NCBI GenBank assembly: GCA_000750105.3
Contig: JPHH03000018.1
Location: 1-64,000, forward strand
DNA from: Tolypocladium sp. Sup5 PDA-1
Lineage: Eukaryota; Ascomycota; Sordariomycetes; Hypocreales; Ophiocordycipitaceae
Direction: 5' to 3'
DNA: 64,000 bases
In this document: positions 20,753 through 32,136 of the stretch, piece after piece
Layout: every line of letters begins with the position of its first letter
Numbering within the stretch: position 1 is the stretch's first letter
The notes under the pieces: model-generated
Database searches by the model: none
Told to the model about the DNA's origin: nothing
What the model saw: only the letters and a program-made list of their open reading frames with translations
Position numbers and translations under genes: made by a program

Positions 20753-22146
20753 TCCTCCTCGTCCACGAACCGGGTCATGCTAAAGTCCGGTGCCCTTCGT
20801 CGCTCAATCTTCTGCCCGCCCTTCCTCTCCCGCCGCATCTGCGCGGTGCGGGCCTCCTCCTTGACGAGCTTCTTCTCGCTGCCCTTGTCCAGCATCGTGC
20901 CCTCGAGGCTCAGGTAGCTCGTCTCCCCGCTGGTGCCCGCGTCATAGTTTCGTATCCGAAAGCGGATCTTGCCATTGACCCTGTCGCCGCTGCCGTCGAC
21001 CCAGAAGCCGGTGCTGTGAATCTGTCGGACGACGCCGTGGTCGTCGGCCGTGATGACCGATGCCGTCTCCTCGAAGCCCTGCGCGTCGGGCGACTCGTTG
21101 GACACCCACTTCCAGGCGGGCGGCAGGCGGCGTGCCTCGATCGATGCGTTGAACTTGCCAAAGCAGACCACGCCAATGTGACCCTCGGTCTGGAGGTTGA
21201 CGCTGCCCTCCATCCACGCCCCGCGGCTCGGCACAAAGAGCTCGACGTCGGCGGTGATCCAGCCAAACCCCACGGCGTACTCGTTTTGAGAAATGACCGT
21301 CGTCGGCGTGTCGTCGTCGGTCGCTGCTCCGTCGCGGCCGGGGTGCGGTCCGATGGCCACGTTCTTGTAGTCTAGCAGGACACCCCGCAGCGATGGGACG
21401 TACTTATTTTGGAGGTGCTGGAGGTGCTGGTACTGCGCGTTGGTGACGGGTTGCGCCCAGCCGGTGGGGTATAGCGGCTCGTACAGCGAGACTGTCTGCG
21501 AGAAGAACGGGAACTGAGGGTTGGCGGGCATGTCTGGCGGCTGGTAGATGCTGGACGCGGACTGTTTGGGTTGGTCAACGTCCATGGCATCGGGGTCTGC
21601 TGGCTCTTGTGTCGACGGCACCACGACCTCTGCGTCCTCAACGACCTCGGGGGCATGCTTCTTGGACTTTTTCTTCTTCTTTCGGTCGGCGGCCTCGTCG
21701 ACAACGTCATCTGCAACAGCCGCGTCCTTGGTCTTCTTTTTCTTGTGCTTCTTGTCGGTAGCTTCGTCGCCGACATCCATTGGCGCCGCTGCGTCTCCAT
21801 CGGTCTCGCCGCCGCCCTCCTTGTGCTTCTTCTTGTGCTTCTTCTTCTCCGCCTTTACGTCCTCGGCAGCCGGTGCATCGTCGTGTTGCGCAACGGCTTC
21901 GCCGCCATGCTTGCTCTTCTTGTCGCTTTTCTTCTTGTCCTTCTTCCTCAGCTCGGGGCTGGTGTCCACCTCCTCGGCCTTGATCGCTGCGGCGGAGACG
22001 CTCTTCGACTTTTTGTGCTTCCGCTCGGCGTCGGCCTGCGCATCTTCCTCTCGGGCGCGCTTCTTGTCCGACTTGGACGACTTGTCCTTTTTGTGTTTCT
22101 TGTCGGCCCTTGTGGTTGCCGGCTCGGGCGACGCGGCGGCGGGCAT
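20644..22146 (-). CDS. RPA43: DNA-directed RNA polymerase I subunit RPA43
   Basis: An intronless protein of 500 residues. The first about 190 are Lys-rich repeats (KKHKKDK, KKHKKKHK), a nucleolar/nuclear targeting region. The conserved core starts at IYQPPDMPANPQFPFFSQTV and continues through VPSLRGVLLDYKNVAIG (N-terminal SHS2-like domain), then GFGWITADVELFVP and GSVNLQTEGHIGVVCFGKFN (OB domain), ending after GFWVDG and KIRFRIRNYD. RPA43 forms the stalk of Pol I with RPA14 and contacts Rrn3 for rRNA transcription. The C-terminal tail carries a nine-Gln run. The yeast protein is 326 residues; the extra length here is the Lys-rich N-terminus and the tail. Confidence 0.92.
20722..20748. repeat. 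(CTG)9 trinucleotide repeat in RPA43
   Basis: Nine perfect CTG units on the plus strand (CAG on the coding strand) encode a pure glutamine run in the RPA43 tail, next to a GAG run that encodes glutamates. The absence of CAA interruptions makes length variation likely. Confidence 0.9.
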
Positions 22147-22827
22147 GTTGGCGTCCTGCTGGTGGCGGCGGCTGCTGCTGAAGACGGACGAGGTCGGTCC
22201 TCCGTACGTTGGGTAAATTTTTCTTGGGCAGCTGCTTATCGATTATCGCAAGGCTCACCGAGGTGGGGCAACCCTCACCGTTCACCTTTGCCCGCTGCAG
22301 CAGTGCGGCACCAGTTGCATCGTTTAGAACAAGGCATATGGGCAGTAGTGAGAAGCGAAAAACATGAGATAGGTTGAGGAACAAGAGGAGGCAACTATGA
22401 AAAGCGGCACTTTTACTGCTACAGTTGATCCTGCCAGTTGTCTGCAGACTTGCATCGACATTACGCTCAAGCCGCCAACCTACCTCGATTCCATCGGCTC
22501 GTTGCTTGTTCACCAGTATTGTGCCATCATTACCAATAATAAGGAACAGACATCCTCCTTGGAATTCCACAGTCACTGCAACCAGTTACGCGTCGCAGCA
22601 AGTTCGTTGTCGCCATTGTGCGTCTGCCCGTATGGAGGTGCCAAACTGCAAACAAGCTGTGTAAAATCTGTTTTCGCAGGTCAACTAATCCCCACGTGAA
22701 CCCACGCAAATCGAACACACGCAGCATACAAAGTTGACACCCGCGCTTGTTCCTAAACTGTCGTCCACGGATCGCCTCCCTTCACGATTCGCACCCCACA
22801 AGTCCACGATCAGGATCCAGGATCATC
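22147..22827. other. Intergenic, RPA43 promoter side
   Basis: Contains the upstream region of RPA43 and no recognisable gene. Short plus-strand frames at 22397-22699 lack motifs. Confidence 0.35.
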
Positions 22828-23650
22828 ATGGACTCGGATGAAGCCAGTCGCGCATCCCTGATGGAGGGCATCGACAGGTTCCTGACAAACCCGGCAATCC
22901 CCCCCGAGGAGGTTGCGCTACGGCGGCAGTACCTGCAACAGTCGCCCCCGGGCGGCCAGAGCTCATCCGCTCGACGACATTGAGGAACGCCTTGAACCCA
23001 TGAAAGCCATTCTCAACATCGCGCGAGAGTATCACCATGACAACAACATGGCTTGAGCGCTGTGCAAGTCTCCGCGATAATGATTGTTCCTGTGAAAACA
23101 CTAGAGTTCCCGCGCACGCGGAGCCCGACTTCCTGGTCTCGGCGTTTCTCGAAGGGCATCGAAAACGTCCTCTCCTCGTGTACGTCAGGTCATTGCCCGT
23201 TCCGCAGGCAGTATCATGGAATTAACACACTTTCTCAGTCCTCACTCAGTTCTCAACGGCGCAGCTCATCTCATCGGCAGCGGCCCGCCAACCGAGGACG
23301 AGCAGAGGCGGCAAGCTCTGGAGCGAGACGGTTACGCTTGCATCATCACAGGAGTGGCAACTCCAGGAGTTTGTCACATCCTCCCCTTCGGCCTGCTCCC
23401 ATTATTAGAGTGGGACCTGCGAAAATTGGACGTCGATGCCCTCTTGGCCCAGCTGCACGGGCTGGTTCCGGTCGGCGAGTCAACTCTGGCCAGGTGTTTG
23501 AGCTGGTGATGGAGCATGAAAAGGCGGAGAAGATGAAGGTGATGATCGGCATCCAGTGGGCCATGGCCCGCATCGCAGCCGTGTCTGGGGCAGCGGAGGC
23601 GCCAGAACTGCTCCCAGATCTAGACGTTCCGTCGGCTGTTTCCAGCGTCG
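22828..23650 (+). pseudogene. Frame-broken HNH nuclease-domain gene
   Basis: Pieces of one fungal HNH (HNH_2-type) protein lie in order but in different frames. The N-terminus (MDSDEASRASLMEGIDRFL, 22828 on) runs to a stop at 22983, and its continuation LDDIEERLEPMKAILNIARE is in another frame at about 22970-23055. The nuclease core ALERDGYACIITG then VCHILPF is at about 23310-23400. The C-terminal block IQWAMARIAAVSGAAEAPE at about 23550-23610 needs a further shift near 23490. At least three breaks are present and no intron with usual signals explains all of them. The family is common and variable in fungal genomes, with unknown role. The relic call is strong; exact limits are approximate. 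Confidence 0.75.
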
Positions 23651-23701
23651 TCTTAGCGGAAGCGACGATTATAGATGGCGGAGGAAGCTGGCAAGGTTGT
23701 G

Positions 23702-23769
23702 AAACGGCTAGGAATAATGGACAACATGATAAACGGCCAGGAATAATGTGTAACATGAGAGACGGCCAG
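23702..23769. repeat. 29-bp imperfect tandem repeat
   Basis: Units begin at 23702 and 23731 (AAACGGCTAGGAATAATGG versus AAACGGCCAGGAATAATGT), differing at a few bases, with a partial third from 23760. It lies just downstream of the HNH relic. Confidence 0.8.
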
Positions 23770-26043
23770 ACATCGTTGGAATTACGATTCCATTACTGCC
23801 AAGTTATTGCTGCCAAAGTACAAAGTGCCGTGAACTCGGTCCTCGAGCTCTTGACTTGGTGTCGGGATGTTGCTCGTTGGGCGGCCTCAAGCTACCCTGG
23901 ACCCATCACTGACTACGCAACACCAGGACTCACTTCCATGTGAACCCGAGAGCCAAACCCCCCTGTTCTGCCTCAAAGGAGCAAACCCATCTGGCCATGT
24001 TCTTCTTGCGGAAATTTGCGATATGCCATCGGCTCGAGATAAGCCACCACTGAGGGACGTGGCCCGCGGCAGGGGGGCAGCAAGGCAACCTCGTTGTCGA
24101 TCCTCGAGTTACACGATGGATGGCCCCCAGTTACACCCGCATCTTCCAAAAGGCGGGGGGGAGCACAGACACAAGGGAATGCCGGCATGAGCCCTCCACC
24201 CCTCGGCCCATCTGCCCGGCCCGGGGTCGCATCTGCTGTTCCTATCGTACATACGAGTACAGCGCAGTATCGCGGCCGCAGGCTGACTGCATGCATGGGT
24301 ACAGGGTGCAGTTGGCGCCAGGATCGCAGGATCGCACTGCACCTCGCGGCCTGCAGGTGTCTGTCTGCAGTGCCGCACCGTCTGATTGACGGAAACTCGG
24401 CAGTCCCCTGAGCCACCTGCAGCACCCGAGACACCTGCAGCGGCCGAGACGACTGCCATCCTCTCGCAGCCGCATCTAACTTTTCGTTCCTGGGGCGTGG
24501 CTGCGGGTGGACAGGCGCAAGTACCTGAGTGCCGCAGCCACGGACCGCGCGCTGATTCGAGAGGGCTCCCGACAATGGGCGAGTAAGTTCCAATAACTCA
24601 TGGCAACCCTCCCTCAGCCTGCGCGCGTCCCTCAACCAAGACGCCCCCCGAGGGCTCTCCAACCTCTCGGAACAGGTGCAGCCTCAGGCACGCGCGCCCG
24701 TGGCTCCGTGGTTCCGTGGCTGCCGCAGCCAGCATTCCTGTGCCTCAGTCAAGGCGCAGGCCGTTGGTGGCTGCGCTCGAAAACTTCGCAAGCCTCAAAT
24801 GGACCCCGAGCCACGGGGTTGGTAGACTCGGGCCTCTGGGCGCTGCGGGCCCCACATGCTCCGGCGACGGTTGAAAGGTAAAGCTCCACCTGCCCGCTCC
24901 ACCAACGACGCCATCCCCAGTTTTCTATTCACCTTTCTCACCTTCCAGAAGACACCGGTTCCTGAGTCAAGATTGGACGTCCGCCTAACAATCGCTGCTT
25001 ATTCACTCATTGTTAACAACCCGTGTGATTTTTTCAAGTTTTTACAAACCTTCTTTCCATGAGGCGCCAGTGTTCCCCGAGGGATGGACGGAACAGAGCG
25101 CCTGTGCCGTTCTCGGCGCTCCTGCCGGCCAAGCACCCAAGACAGGACATGCGCGAGACGCCGTGCTGACGACTCAGAAGCAGTGAACCTGTGGCGGCTT
25201 GTCCATCTACGGATAGAATTTCCGCAAAGGAAATATCTGTAAAGCCAAGATCCTACGGGGCCGCTCCTGCAGGCGTATCGCAGCCGCGCGCCGGCGACGG
25301 CGCTGGCGCTGGCGCTGGCGGCACACGGCCTGTGCTCGATGCTGGCTGCTGCTGGCGCGGTACTTGCCCCTGGGGATGGTCCCTGGGCCTAAGCCATCCG
25401 CGGCCTAGACGACGACTCAGTCAGGCACTCAAGGCCCCCGTTGCCGCATGTCTTCTCACCCTCTGTGGGCCATCGTTCGACTAGACGGAGCCATGTCCCA
25501 GTCCGGCACCTCGGCGCGACTCCGATGACAGATGGCTGTGGGGGAGGGGGGGAGGAGCCTGGCACATGGGAGGGCGTGCGTACTCGTACGTGGGTAACGT
25601 CGCAATCTTTTCGCTCACTCACTTGTGCCCACTCGAATCGGATCGAATCGTGAAAGAGTCAGTCACCCGGCCCCAGTTCTGCTGGGGAACAGCATCGTGC
25701 GTCCCTCTTCCGCCTCCCTCTTGCGTGTAAGTCTCTGCATCGGGGCTTACTCGTGCGTGCTCCGCTCCCATCGTGGTGGATGGGGGGGGGATATGAGGGG
25801 ATGGGAGGCCGATGAGGGCCGCCAGATGGGTATAAAAGGCCCCTGTCTCGACGTGTTGAAGATGATCTCTTGATTCTAGTAAACACACTTATACACACAT
25901 TCTCTTCAGTCTCTTCATTCTTTTGAGAGCTGCCACTTCAAGACACATTCCTTGTCAACAACATACATCGTCTGTCACTCCTTGATATACAGACTTCCAA
26001 CTACAACAAGTCCATCCTTGTACAAACAACCACAACCGCAATC
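23770..26043. other. Gene-free stretch and promoter of the barwin-like gene
   Basis: Most of it shows only short, mutually overlapping frames. Around 24280-24480 there are repeated CTGCAG/CACCTGCAG words, and near 25300 a short GGCGCT run. The final 210 bases form a clear core promoter and leader with TATAAAA at 25831 and an A/C-rich leader before the ATG at 26044. Confidence 0.4.
25831..25837 (+). promoter_or_regulatory. TATA box of the barwin/expansin-like secreted protein
   Basis: Perfect TATAAAA about 207 bp before the ATG at 26044, followed by a CT/CA-rich leader with repeated TCTTCA and ACAC words, a combination usual in highly expressed fungal genes. Confidence 0.7.
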
Positions 26044-26697
26044 ATGCTCTTCACCATCAGCACCGTCCTCGCCGCCTCGGCCGTCGTCTCTGCGGTCCCT
26101 GCCCGCCGCGGCACCACCGTCAGCGTCACCCCCCACGAGCAGTACTCGTCGTCCGTCGGCGTCATCGGCTGCAAGATCAACACCAACCGCGTCGCCTACT
26201 GGCCCGGCGCTGTCGACTGCAACAACATCTGCGTCAAGCTCACCAACGGCGCCAACACCCTGAACGTGCTCAAGATTGACTCTTCCGCCGGCGCCCACGA
26301 CATCTCCTACGACGCGTGGAACATGCTCACCACCGGCCAGAGCGCCACGGCCGACCCGACGATGGGTGGCGGCGTCGACATGGACTACGAGTTCGTCGAT
26401 GCCTCCGAGTGCGCGGACCTGATGGACAACGGCAAGCTGCCCCTGTCGGCGTCCAACAGCATGGACTTCGCCTCGTCCTGCATGGCCGAGAGCGGCAGCT
26501 GGGTCGGCCAGAACCTGGAGCTCATCAACATCGCCGACCCCCAGTGCCACTACGGCTACGACGAGGTGTGCACGCTCGACCTCAGCGTCAGCAACCAGCC
26601 GAGCTGCCCTCACACCCTGGGCTCGCAGAACTCTCCCGTGGCCGGCATGTCCGTCACCAACATTGAGTACGGCACTGGCAAGGAGGTCACCGCTTAA
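26044..26697 (+). CDS. Small secreted cysteine-rich protein, barwin/expansin-like
   Basis: An intronless protein of 217 residues. Residues 1-17 (MLFTISTVLAASAVVSA) are a signal peptide, followed by a short propeptide-like PARRG. The mature part has SSVGVIGCKINTNRVAYWP, then VDCNNICVKLT, a hydrophobic strand and GAHDISYDAWN, an arrangement seen in double-psi beta-barrel (barwin/expansin/RlpA-like) secreted fungal proteins. Eight cysteines (pattern GC, DCNNIC, EC, SC, QC, VC, SC) suggest four disulfides. Such proteins bind or loosen cell-wall polysaccharide or act as surface antigens and effectors; no catalytic Asp pair can be assigned confidently. A strong TATA promoter points to abundant expression. 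The family assignment is tentative. Confidence 0.7.
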   Translation: MLFTISTVLAASAVVSAVPARRGTTVSVTPHEQYSSSVGVIGCKINTNRVAYWPGAVDCNNICVKLTNGANTLNVLKIDSSAGAHDISYDAWNMLTTGQSATADPTMGGGVDMDYEFVDASECADLMDNGKLPLSASNSMDFASSCMAESGSWVGQNLELINIADPQCHYGYDEVCTLDLSVSNQPSCPHTLGSQNSPVAGMSVTNIEYGTGKEVTA

Positions 26698-27534
26698 GGG
26701 AATAGATATAGAAAGAATTAGAGGATAGAGGATAGATGGACATCTTTGATAGATTTCATTCGGAATACACCCAGTTGATCTGGACTTACTCTCTCTCATA
26801 CAATCTCTCATTAAGCCTCTCACGTGATCTTAACCTGCTTCCAGTACTGCTGTATCCATGTGACGCAACTGGTTCAAAGGCGCACGGCACAGTCGCATCT
26901 ACAAGAAAGACCTCAACAACAAAGTCAAAGATCAATCATGGGCTGGCAAAGAGTATTGTTGTGTCCTGTCGTTGCCGATTGTCGTTGAGCCGCCTTCTAA
27001 AATGTGAGGATATGGATGTGAGAAAGGGGCTGCGCCGATGGCGGCTGCAGTCGACCCAAGGCGCAAATAGCCAAGATGAAAAGTGATGTGTGCCATGCAT
27101 GCAATTGCCTGCGGCTGTCGCGGAACGATGAATGCACCAGCATGAAATGGTGAATGACGATGGTGTCGTTGGTCGTCAGTCATCGGTCGTCGGTCGTTGG
27201 TCGTCGCTTTGACTGAATTTCCAATCCATGACAATGCAGGTGCCCCGCCAATCCCTACTTCCCCCGCAGTTCGCCGAGGTTCCAAAGCTTCCACCAACGC
27301 ATTTGCGCCCGGCGGATCGGCAGCGTCTGACTAATGGGCCATGGCCCGCATTGCCGCAACCACATGCTCGGCACCCGTTCCACGGCCGCATCTCCCTGCA
27401 TTTGAACCGTCAAATCACCACCTCAAGACTCCCGCTCGATGTGACTGCAGCCTGTCAATACGCAGCGACCTCGACAACCGCACCAGACCGAGCGAGGCGA
27501 GCCGCCGCCGCCCGCCAATTGCGCCCGCGCCAAA
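26698..27534. other. Intergenic; short GGTCGTC-type repeat near 27165-27208
   Basis: Contains the 3' end of the barwin-like gene and the RIB1 promoter. Between about 27165 and 27208 the words CGGTCGT/TGGTCGT recur several times as an imperfect 7-bp array. No gene is seen. Confidence 0.5.
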
Positions 27535-28709
27535 ATGCCCTCGGACCATCGAGCGGACCTCGGCGACTCGAGCCAGCTTCCGTCCTTTTACTCCCCGCGA
27601 ACGGCTGCCGTCGACGCCGCAGGCCGCAGCCATGCGGCTCCCCATGGCCACCAGCAGGTAGACGAGCTGTCGCTGTCGCCAGGCCGCCCGCAGGCATCCC
27701 GCGCGACGCAGGACCCCCCGCCGTCGCTCCTCTCGCCAGCCTTTACGCCCCCCCAGACGCCCGGGACACAAACGCCGACGACGGCCGGACCGCGCGGCGT
27801 GCCCGTCGACAGCTCCATCCCCTCCGGCGGGTGCGGCAATAAGAAGCCGCGGCTGCTCGAGACGCTGCCCGAGGTGCAATGCATCGTCCGCGCGCGGATC
27901 CCCACGGTGGCGGGCACCGAGATGTTCCTGCACCTGTACACCAACAACGTCGACAGCAAGGAGCACCTCGCCATTGTCTTTGGCAAGCACATCCGGAGCA
28001 CGAGCCTGGACGCCCCCCGCGACGGCGAGACGGAGATGGACCGGATGATTAGGGGCGCGTACACCGGACGGCTATACCCAGGACGAACGGCCAGCAGCAT
28101 GGCCACGGGAGAGGAGGGACAAGACGAGGGGCAGCCCCAATCAGCAGAGCCGCCGCTGGTGCGCATTCACTCGGAGTGCTACACGGGAGAGACGGCGTGG
28201 TCGGCGCGGTGCGACTGCGGCGAGCAGCTAGACGAGGCCGCCCGGCTGATGGGCCTCCCCGGCAACAAGACCGGCGGCATCATCATCTACCTGCGGCAGG
28301 AGGGCCGCGGCATCGGCCTCGGGGAGAAGCTCAAGGCGTACAACCTGCAGGACCTGGGGTCGGACACGGTCGAGGCGAACCTGCTGCTGAGGCACCCCGC
28401 CGACGCGAGGAGCTACGGCCTCGCCACGGCGATGCTCATGGACCTGGGCCAGCGGGACGTGCGGCTGCTGACCAACAACCCAGACAAGATCCGCGCCATC
28501 GAGGGCCCCAACAGGGAGATTGTCGTCACGGAGCGGGTGGCCATGGTGCCGCTGTCGTGGAAGGGCAAGGGCGGGTTCCGCAGCCAGGAGGTGGAAGGGT
28601 ACCTCAAGACAAAGGTAAGCTGCTCTCACATATGTCATCCGTGTCCCGCGCTAACAACGACCTTCAGATTGAAAAGATGGGACACATGTTGGATATGGCC
28701 GCGCCGTAG
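27535..28709 (+). CDS. RIB1: GTP cyclohydrolase II (riboflavin synthesis)
   Basis: Exons 27535-28614 and 28668-28709 (53-nt intron, GTAAGC, branch GCTAAC, CAG) encode 373 residues. The first about 110 are a Pro/Ser/Thr-rich fungal extension. The catalytic domain has the zinc ligands in ECYTGETAWSARCDCGEQL (Cys at about 215, 226 and 228), the RQEGRGIGL loop with the catalytic Arg near 258, YNLQDLGSDTVEANLLL and LLTNNPDKI. It opens GTP to 2,5-diamino-6-ribosylamino-pyrimidinone phosphate, formate and pyrophosphate, the first committed step to riboflavin, in the cytosol. The second exon adds only 13 residues ending MLDMAAP and is easily missed. Confidence 0.95.
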
Positions 28710-29257
28710 CCGCGGACGCGTCACACGGTTGGCGATGACATTTCGAGGCGGGCATTTGCACTACGGAGTTTGGGCTGACTTGGGCGGCGCTGTGAGTTCA
28801 AGACTTGCGGTTGTGTATTTCAAACGAGCATGGGACGGACACTTTGCACATGGGCGCGCAACGACATATACCAGCCGCGAGGCTCGAAAATAAAGCCGAT
28901 TGTCTATCAAAAGACAGGTGACGTGGGTTTCTAGGTGACGGCTGGTGCAACGAAGAGACCGTGGTGAGCTCGGTGAGCTCGGTGAGCGACCTAGGCGGGT
29001 AGTGGACCCACCTTGAATTTTCTCGTGACGCACCTGTACTTCGTAGGCACCTGCATCGAAGCCCAAGGCCTTGCATCTGCCCACTCTTCGTCACTCCCTC
29101 ACTTTCCTTTCTTCCTCTTTCTGTTCCGTCCGTTTCTTTGTCCTCGTTTCTAGCAAACACGAAATTCCCGCACACGACATTCTCGTACTCGACACCGCGC
29201 ACTCGACAGCACGCGTGACGACGAGCAAGCCATGCACCTTTAGCAACCTCGCCCACC
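28710..29257. other. Intergenic with three GTGAGCTCG-like units
   Basis: Near 28964-28988 the 9-bp word GTGAGCTCG is repeated in tandem and followed by a degenerate third copy. The right half is pyrimidine-rich leader of the coilin-like gene. Confidence 0.5.
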
Positions 29258-32136
29258 ATGTCGTCGCAGGACCCCCTCCGCCTGCGCGTGTCGATCCAGC
29301 GCAACGGCGTCCCGGAGGTCAAGCTCGTCTGGCCCTGCGCGCGCTCCCACGATTTGACCGTCTCCAAGCTCGTCGCCCAGATCAACGACGTCGTGCAGCT
29401 CGAGGGCGGCGAATGGGGCCTCGAGGACTACGTCGTCGAGCTGTCGGACGGCAAGGGCGGGAGCTACGAGTGCCTGCACTTTCAGCAGGTCGTGCTGATT
29501 CTCAAAGACGAAGACCAAGTCCTGTATGTGTGCCCCCTGCCCCCGTGAGCAGCCCCCCCGCGCGGAACTCGGGACTAATTAGCAGCAACAGCGTTCGGTG
29601 CCTTCAGGGCGAAGATCTCAGGCGGCGACGGCTTAATGGGCGTCACCAGATCTCTGCCGATGGCAAGCACCTCGTCGACGGGCTCGCGTTCGGCAGGCCG
29701 TGGCTGCGAACGCCGCGAGATCGGCCAGCGCTCGAGCTGCCTCCCCGCAAGCGGCCTCGTGCCTCCCGCGACTACGAGTACGATGACACAGAAGAGGAAC
29801 TCGAGGAGGAAGAAGTCCCAGACCAGCTATTTTTAGAGGGCCCTGAGCCGCAGGGTCAGGATGGTGAATACTCTTCGACGGGCGATGATGCGTGTGTCAT
29901 GTTCGAAGCTGACACAGCCGCCTCGGAAGACGAATATTGTGTCGATTCCGAGGAAGCAGACGACGACGGCAGCGACGACAGCGACGACGACGGAACGGAC
30001 GACGAAGAAATGGGACATGGAGTCGCGGACATTGACGAGGAAGTGAGACTTTTGCTAGACGACAACAGGGCTATCGGTCATGATCTGTTCGCCGACGACG
30101 TAGAGCCTGCGTCACCCGGTGGCCCTGGCCACGAGGGAGTTCCAAACACCAGCTCGGATCTCGGCTCACGGGATTGCATTGCGGCTCTACAAGCAGCGTT
30201 TCCCTCGATACCCACTGCAGCCGTCGAAGCAGAGTTCCTTCGGCAGCACAAGGACATGAACCAGGCGTACCAGGCTCTGCAAAAGTCTATCGACCCTGCT
30301 CCAAACTTTGACGATTCGCTGGACGATGCGTTGATGGGGCTCTTGAGTGGTAGCGAAGCCTTTCGTCGAGACGCGGACGCGGGCTTTTCGCAACGAGCGC
30401 CAGACGATGCGTTGATGGGGCTCTTGGGTAGTAACGGAGCCTTTCTTCGAGATGCGAAGGCGGGTGGTTTGCAACGAGTGCCAGACCCTGCGAGACCGCT
30501 CATCCAAGTTGTCGAGGGCGCCGACGGCTCGAGCGATGCCGAGTCGGCCAGCGGGAGTTCCAACGAAGGCAGCGAGCCTGGCCACAGGCGAACCCGGTCT
30601 AGCCCACCCACCGATGGGCACAGCGACGACGAGTCCAGTAACTCTGATGATACGTCATCCTCTGGCTGGAGCGGTGACGACGGCTCTAGCGATCAGAGCG
30701 AGCGCGATGAAAGGAGCGGCGGTGACAGCAGCAGCGACGACAGCGACTCCGACAGCGACTCCGACTCTGACTCCGACTCTGACTCGAGCGACTCGGACGA
30801 CAATGGTGCCCCGGTCAGTGCCCCGGTCGCCAACCCGTCCACCCAGAATGCCCATCGCCAGGGTGGTCAAGGCAATGCTCGGGGTTCGAACAATGACTCT
30901 GGCTCAGCGACGGGCCTCACCCAGACACAAAAGCGCAATGCTCGGAGACGGAGACTCAACGCACTGCATAAACAAGGCCTTCTGGAGCATGCAGAGCCCG
31001 GCAACAAGAACTCTGCCAACGCGCTCTTGGAGCGTAAGGAACGACTTTTACGGGCGATTTCCCAGGATTCAAACACCAAAGAGACTGGTCAGAACGACCA
31101 GTGCGCCAAGGCGGACGATACTGCCGAAGAGACCCAGCAGGAAAGCGGCGCCAAGGCCTCGGAACAGCGTCGTTCCCGCGTCGACATGGGCGCCGGCCGG
31201 AGACTGCTCTTTGGTGCTCTGGGGCTCAAGGCTCCCAAGACAAAGGCCGACGAGGACAAGATCAAGCAGGGGCTGATGAAGGACGTTCGACAGCTCCACA
31301 ACCCCCGGCTCGCGGAAGGCGAGGGCGCTGGCGGGGAGCCGTCTGCGACGGATGCCGACCCGGAGGAGTGGAGGCAGAGGGTCACGTACCGCGCCGTGGA
31401 ATGCTGCCAGGAGGACGTGGCCCTGAGCGAGCCTCCATTTCCGTTTGAGCAGCGCTGGGACCCACAGCAGCAGTACAAGTCCAAGGGCAAGCGGAAGCGC
31501 ACCTCGCAAGAGTTTTACGAAGAGTACTACGACGACTCTGGGGTGTACGAGGTTGAGGATCAGGGACAGGCAAAGCGGCGGAAGTCTGGGGGCGTCAACC
31601 CTTTCGGACGAATGGTGACGGATGGCACAGAGGACGCGGCTGCTACCAAGATGGCGGTGTCAGACTCTGACGAAGAGTCCGCGCGGGCCACCCTGCCCCA
31701 AGCCGTCAGCCGCGTTGAAGTCGCGGAGATCCTCCCTGCCCTGCCCGACGACATCACCAGCCTCGCCAAGCTGGACGCCGGTGCGGCAAAGGAGGGCATG
31801 GTCATCACGTGGAAGCAGATGGAAATGTCCAAGGCCACCCGATGGCAGCCCGAGATGGCGCAGAGGACGGGGCTGGTGCTGCCCGGCAGCGACGGCGAGA
31901 ACCTGCACGTGCTGCTGGCGGTGCGGGACCGCGAGAACAGGGACAGGACGTACGACGAGTGGACGGGGGAGCGCGTCTACGACAAGTTCGAGGTGCCCGA
32001 CTCGGACGGCGAGGACGAGGGCGAGGATGACGGGCAGCGGATGGTGGCGTGGGGGGAGATGATGGAGCCGAGGGTGTTGCGGGCTGCTGTTGCTGCTCGA
32101 GACGAGAACGCGGAGGCTGCAGTCGAGCACGAGTAG
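29258..32136 (+). CDS. Coilin-like nuclear protein (DUF7357 type)
   Basis: Exons 29258-29523 and 29592-32136 (68-nt intron, GTATGT, CAG) give 936 residues. The N-terminus (LRLRVSIQRNG, then WGLEDYVVELSDGKGG and ECLHFQQV) is a ubiquitin-like fold as in coilin and the fungal DUF7357 family, followed by DGKHLVDGLAFGRP and a basic PPRKRPR. Long acidic tracts follow, a duplicated 27-residue unit, an Asp-Ser run near residue 480-500, and a basic LTQTQKRNARRRRLNALHKQ block typical of coilin-like proteins. The last about 250 residues include YRAVECCQEDVALSEPPFPF and a C-terminal KFEVPDSDGEDEG. Coilin scaffolds Cajal bodies in animals and plants; the fungal role is not known. The coilin analogy rests on layout. 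Confidence 0.75.
30322..30483. repeat. In-frame 81-bp tandem duplication in the coilin-like gene
   Basis: Units 30322-30402 and 30403-30483 both start GACGATGCGTTGATGGGGCT and encode two 27-residue copies that begin DDALMGLL and end QRAP/QRVP. The copies have diverged at many positions but kept length and frame. Confidence 0.9.

Noticed and set aside
23770..25500. Several 70-230-codon frames in both strands
   Set aside because: They overlap each other and encode Arg/Pro/Cys-rich sequences without recognisable domains.
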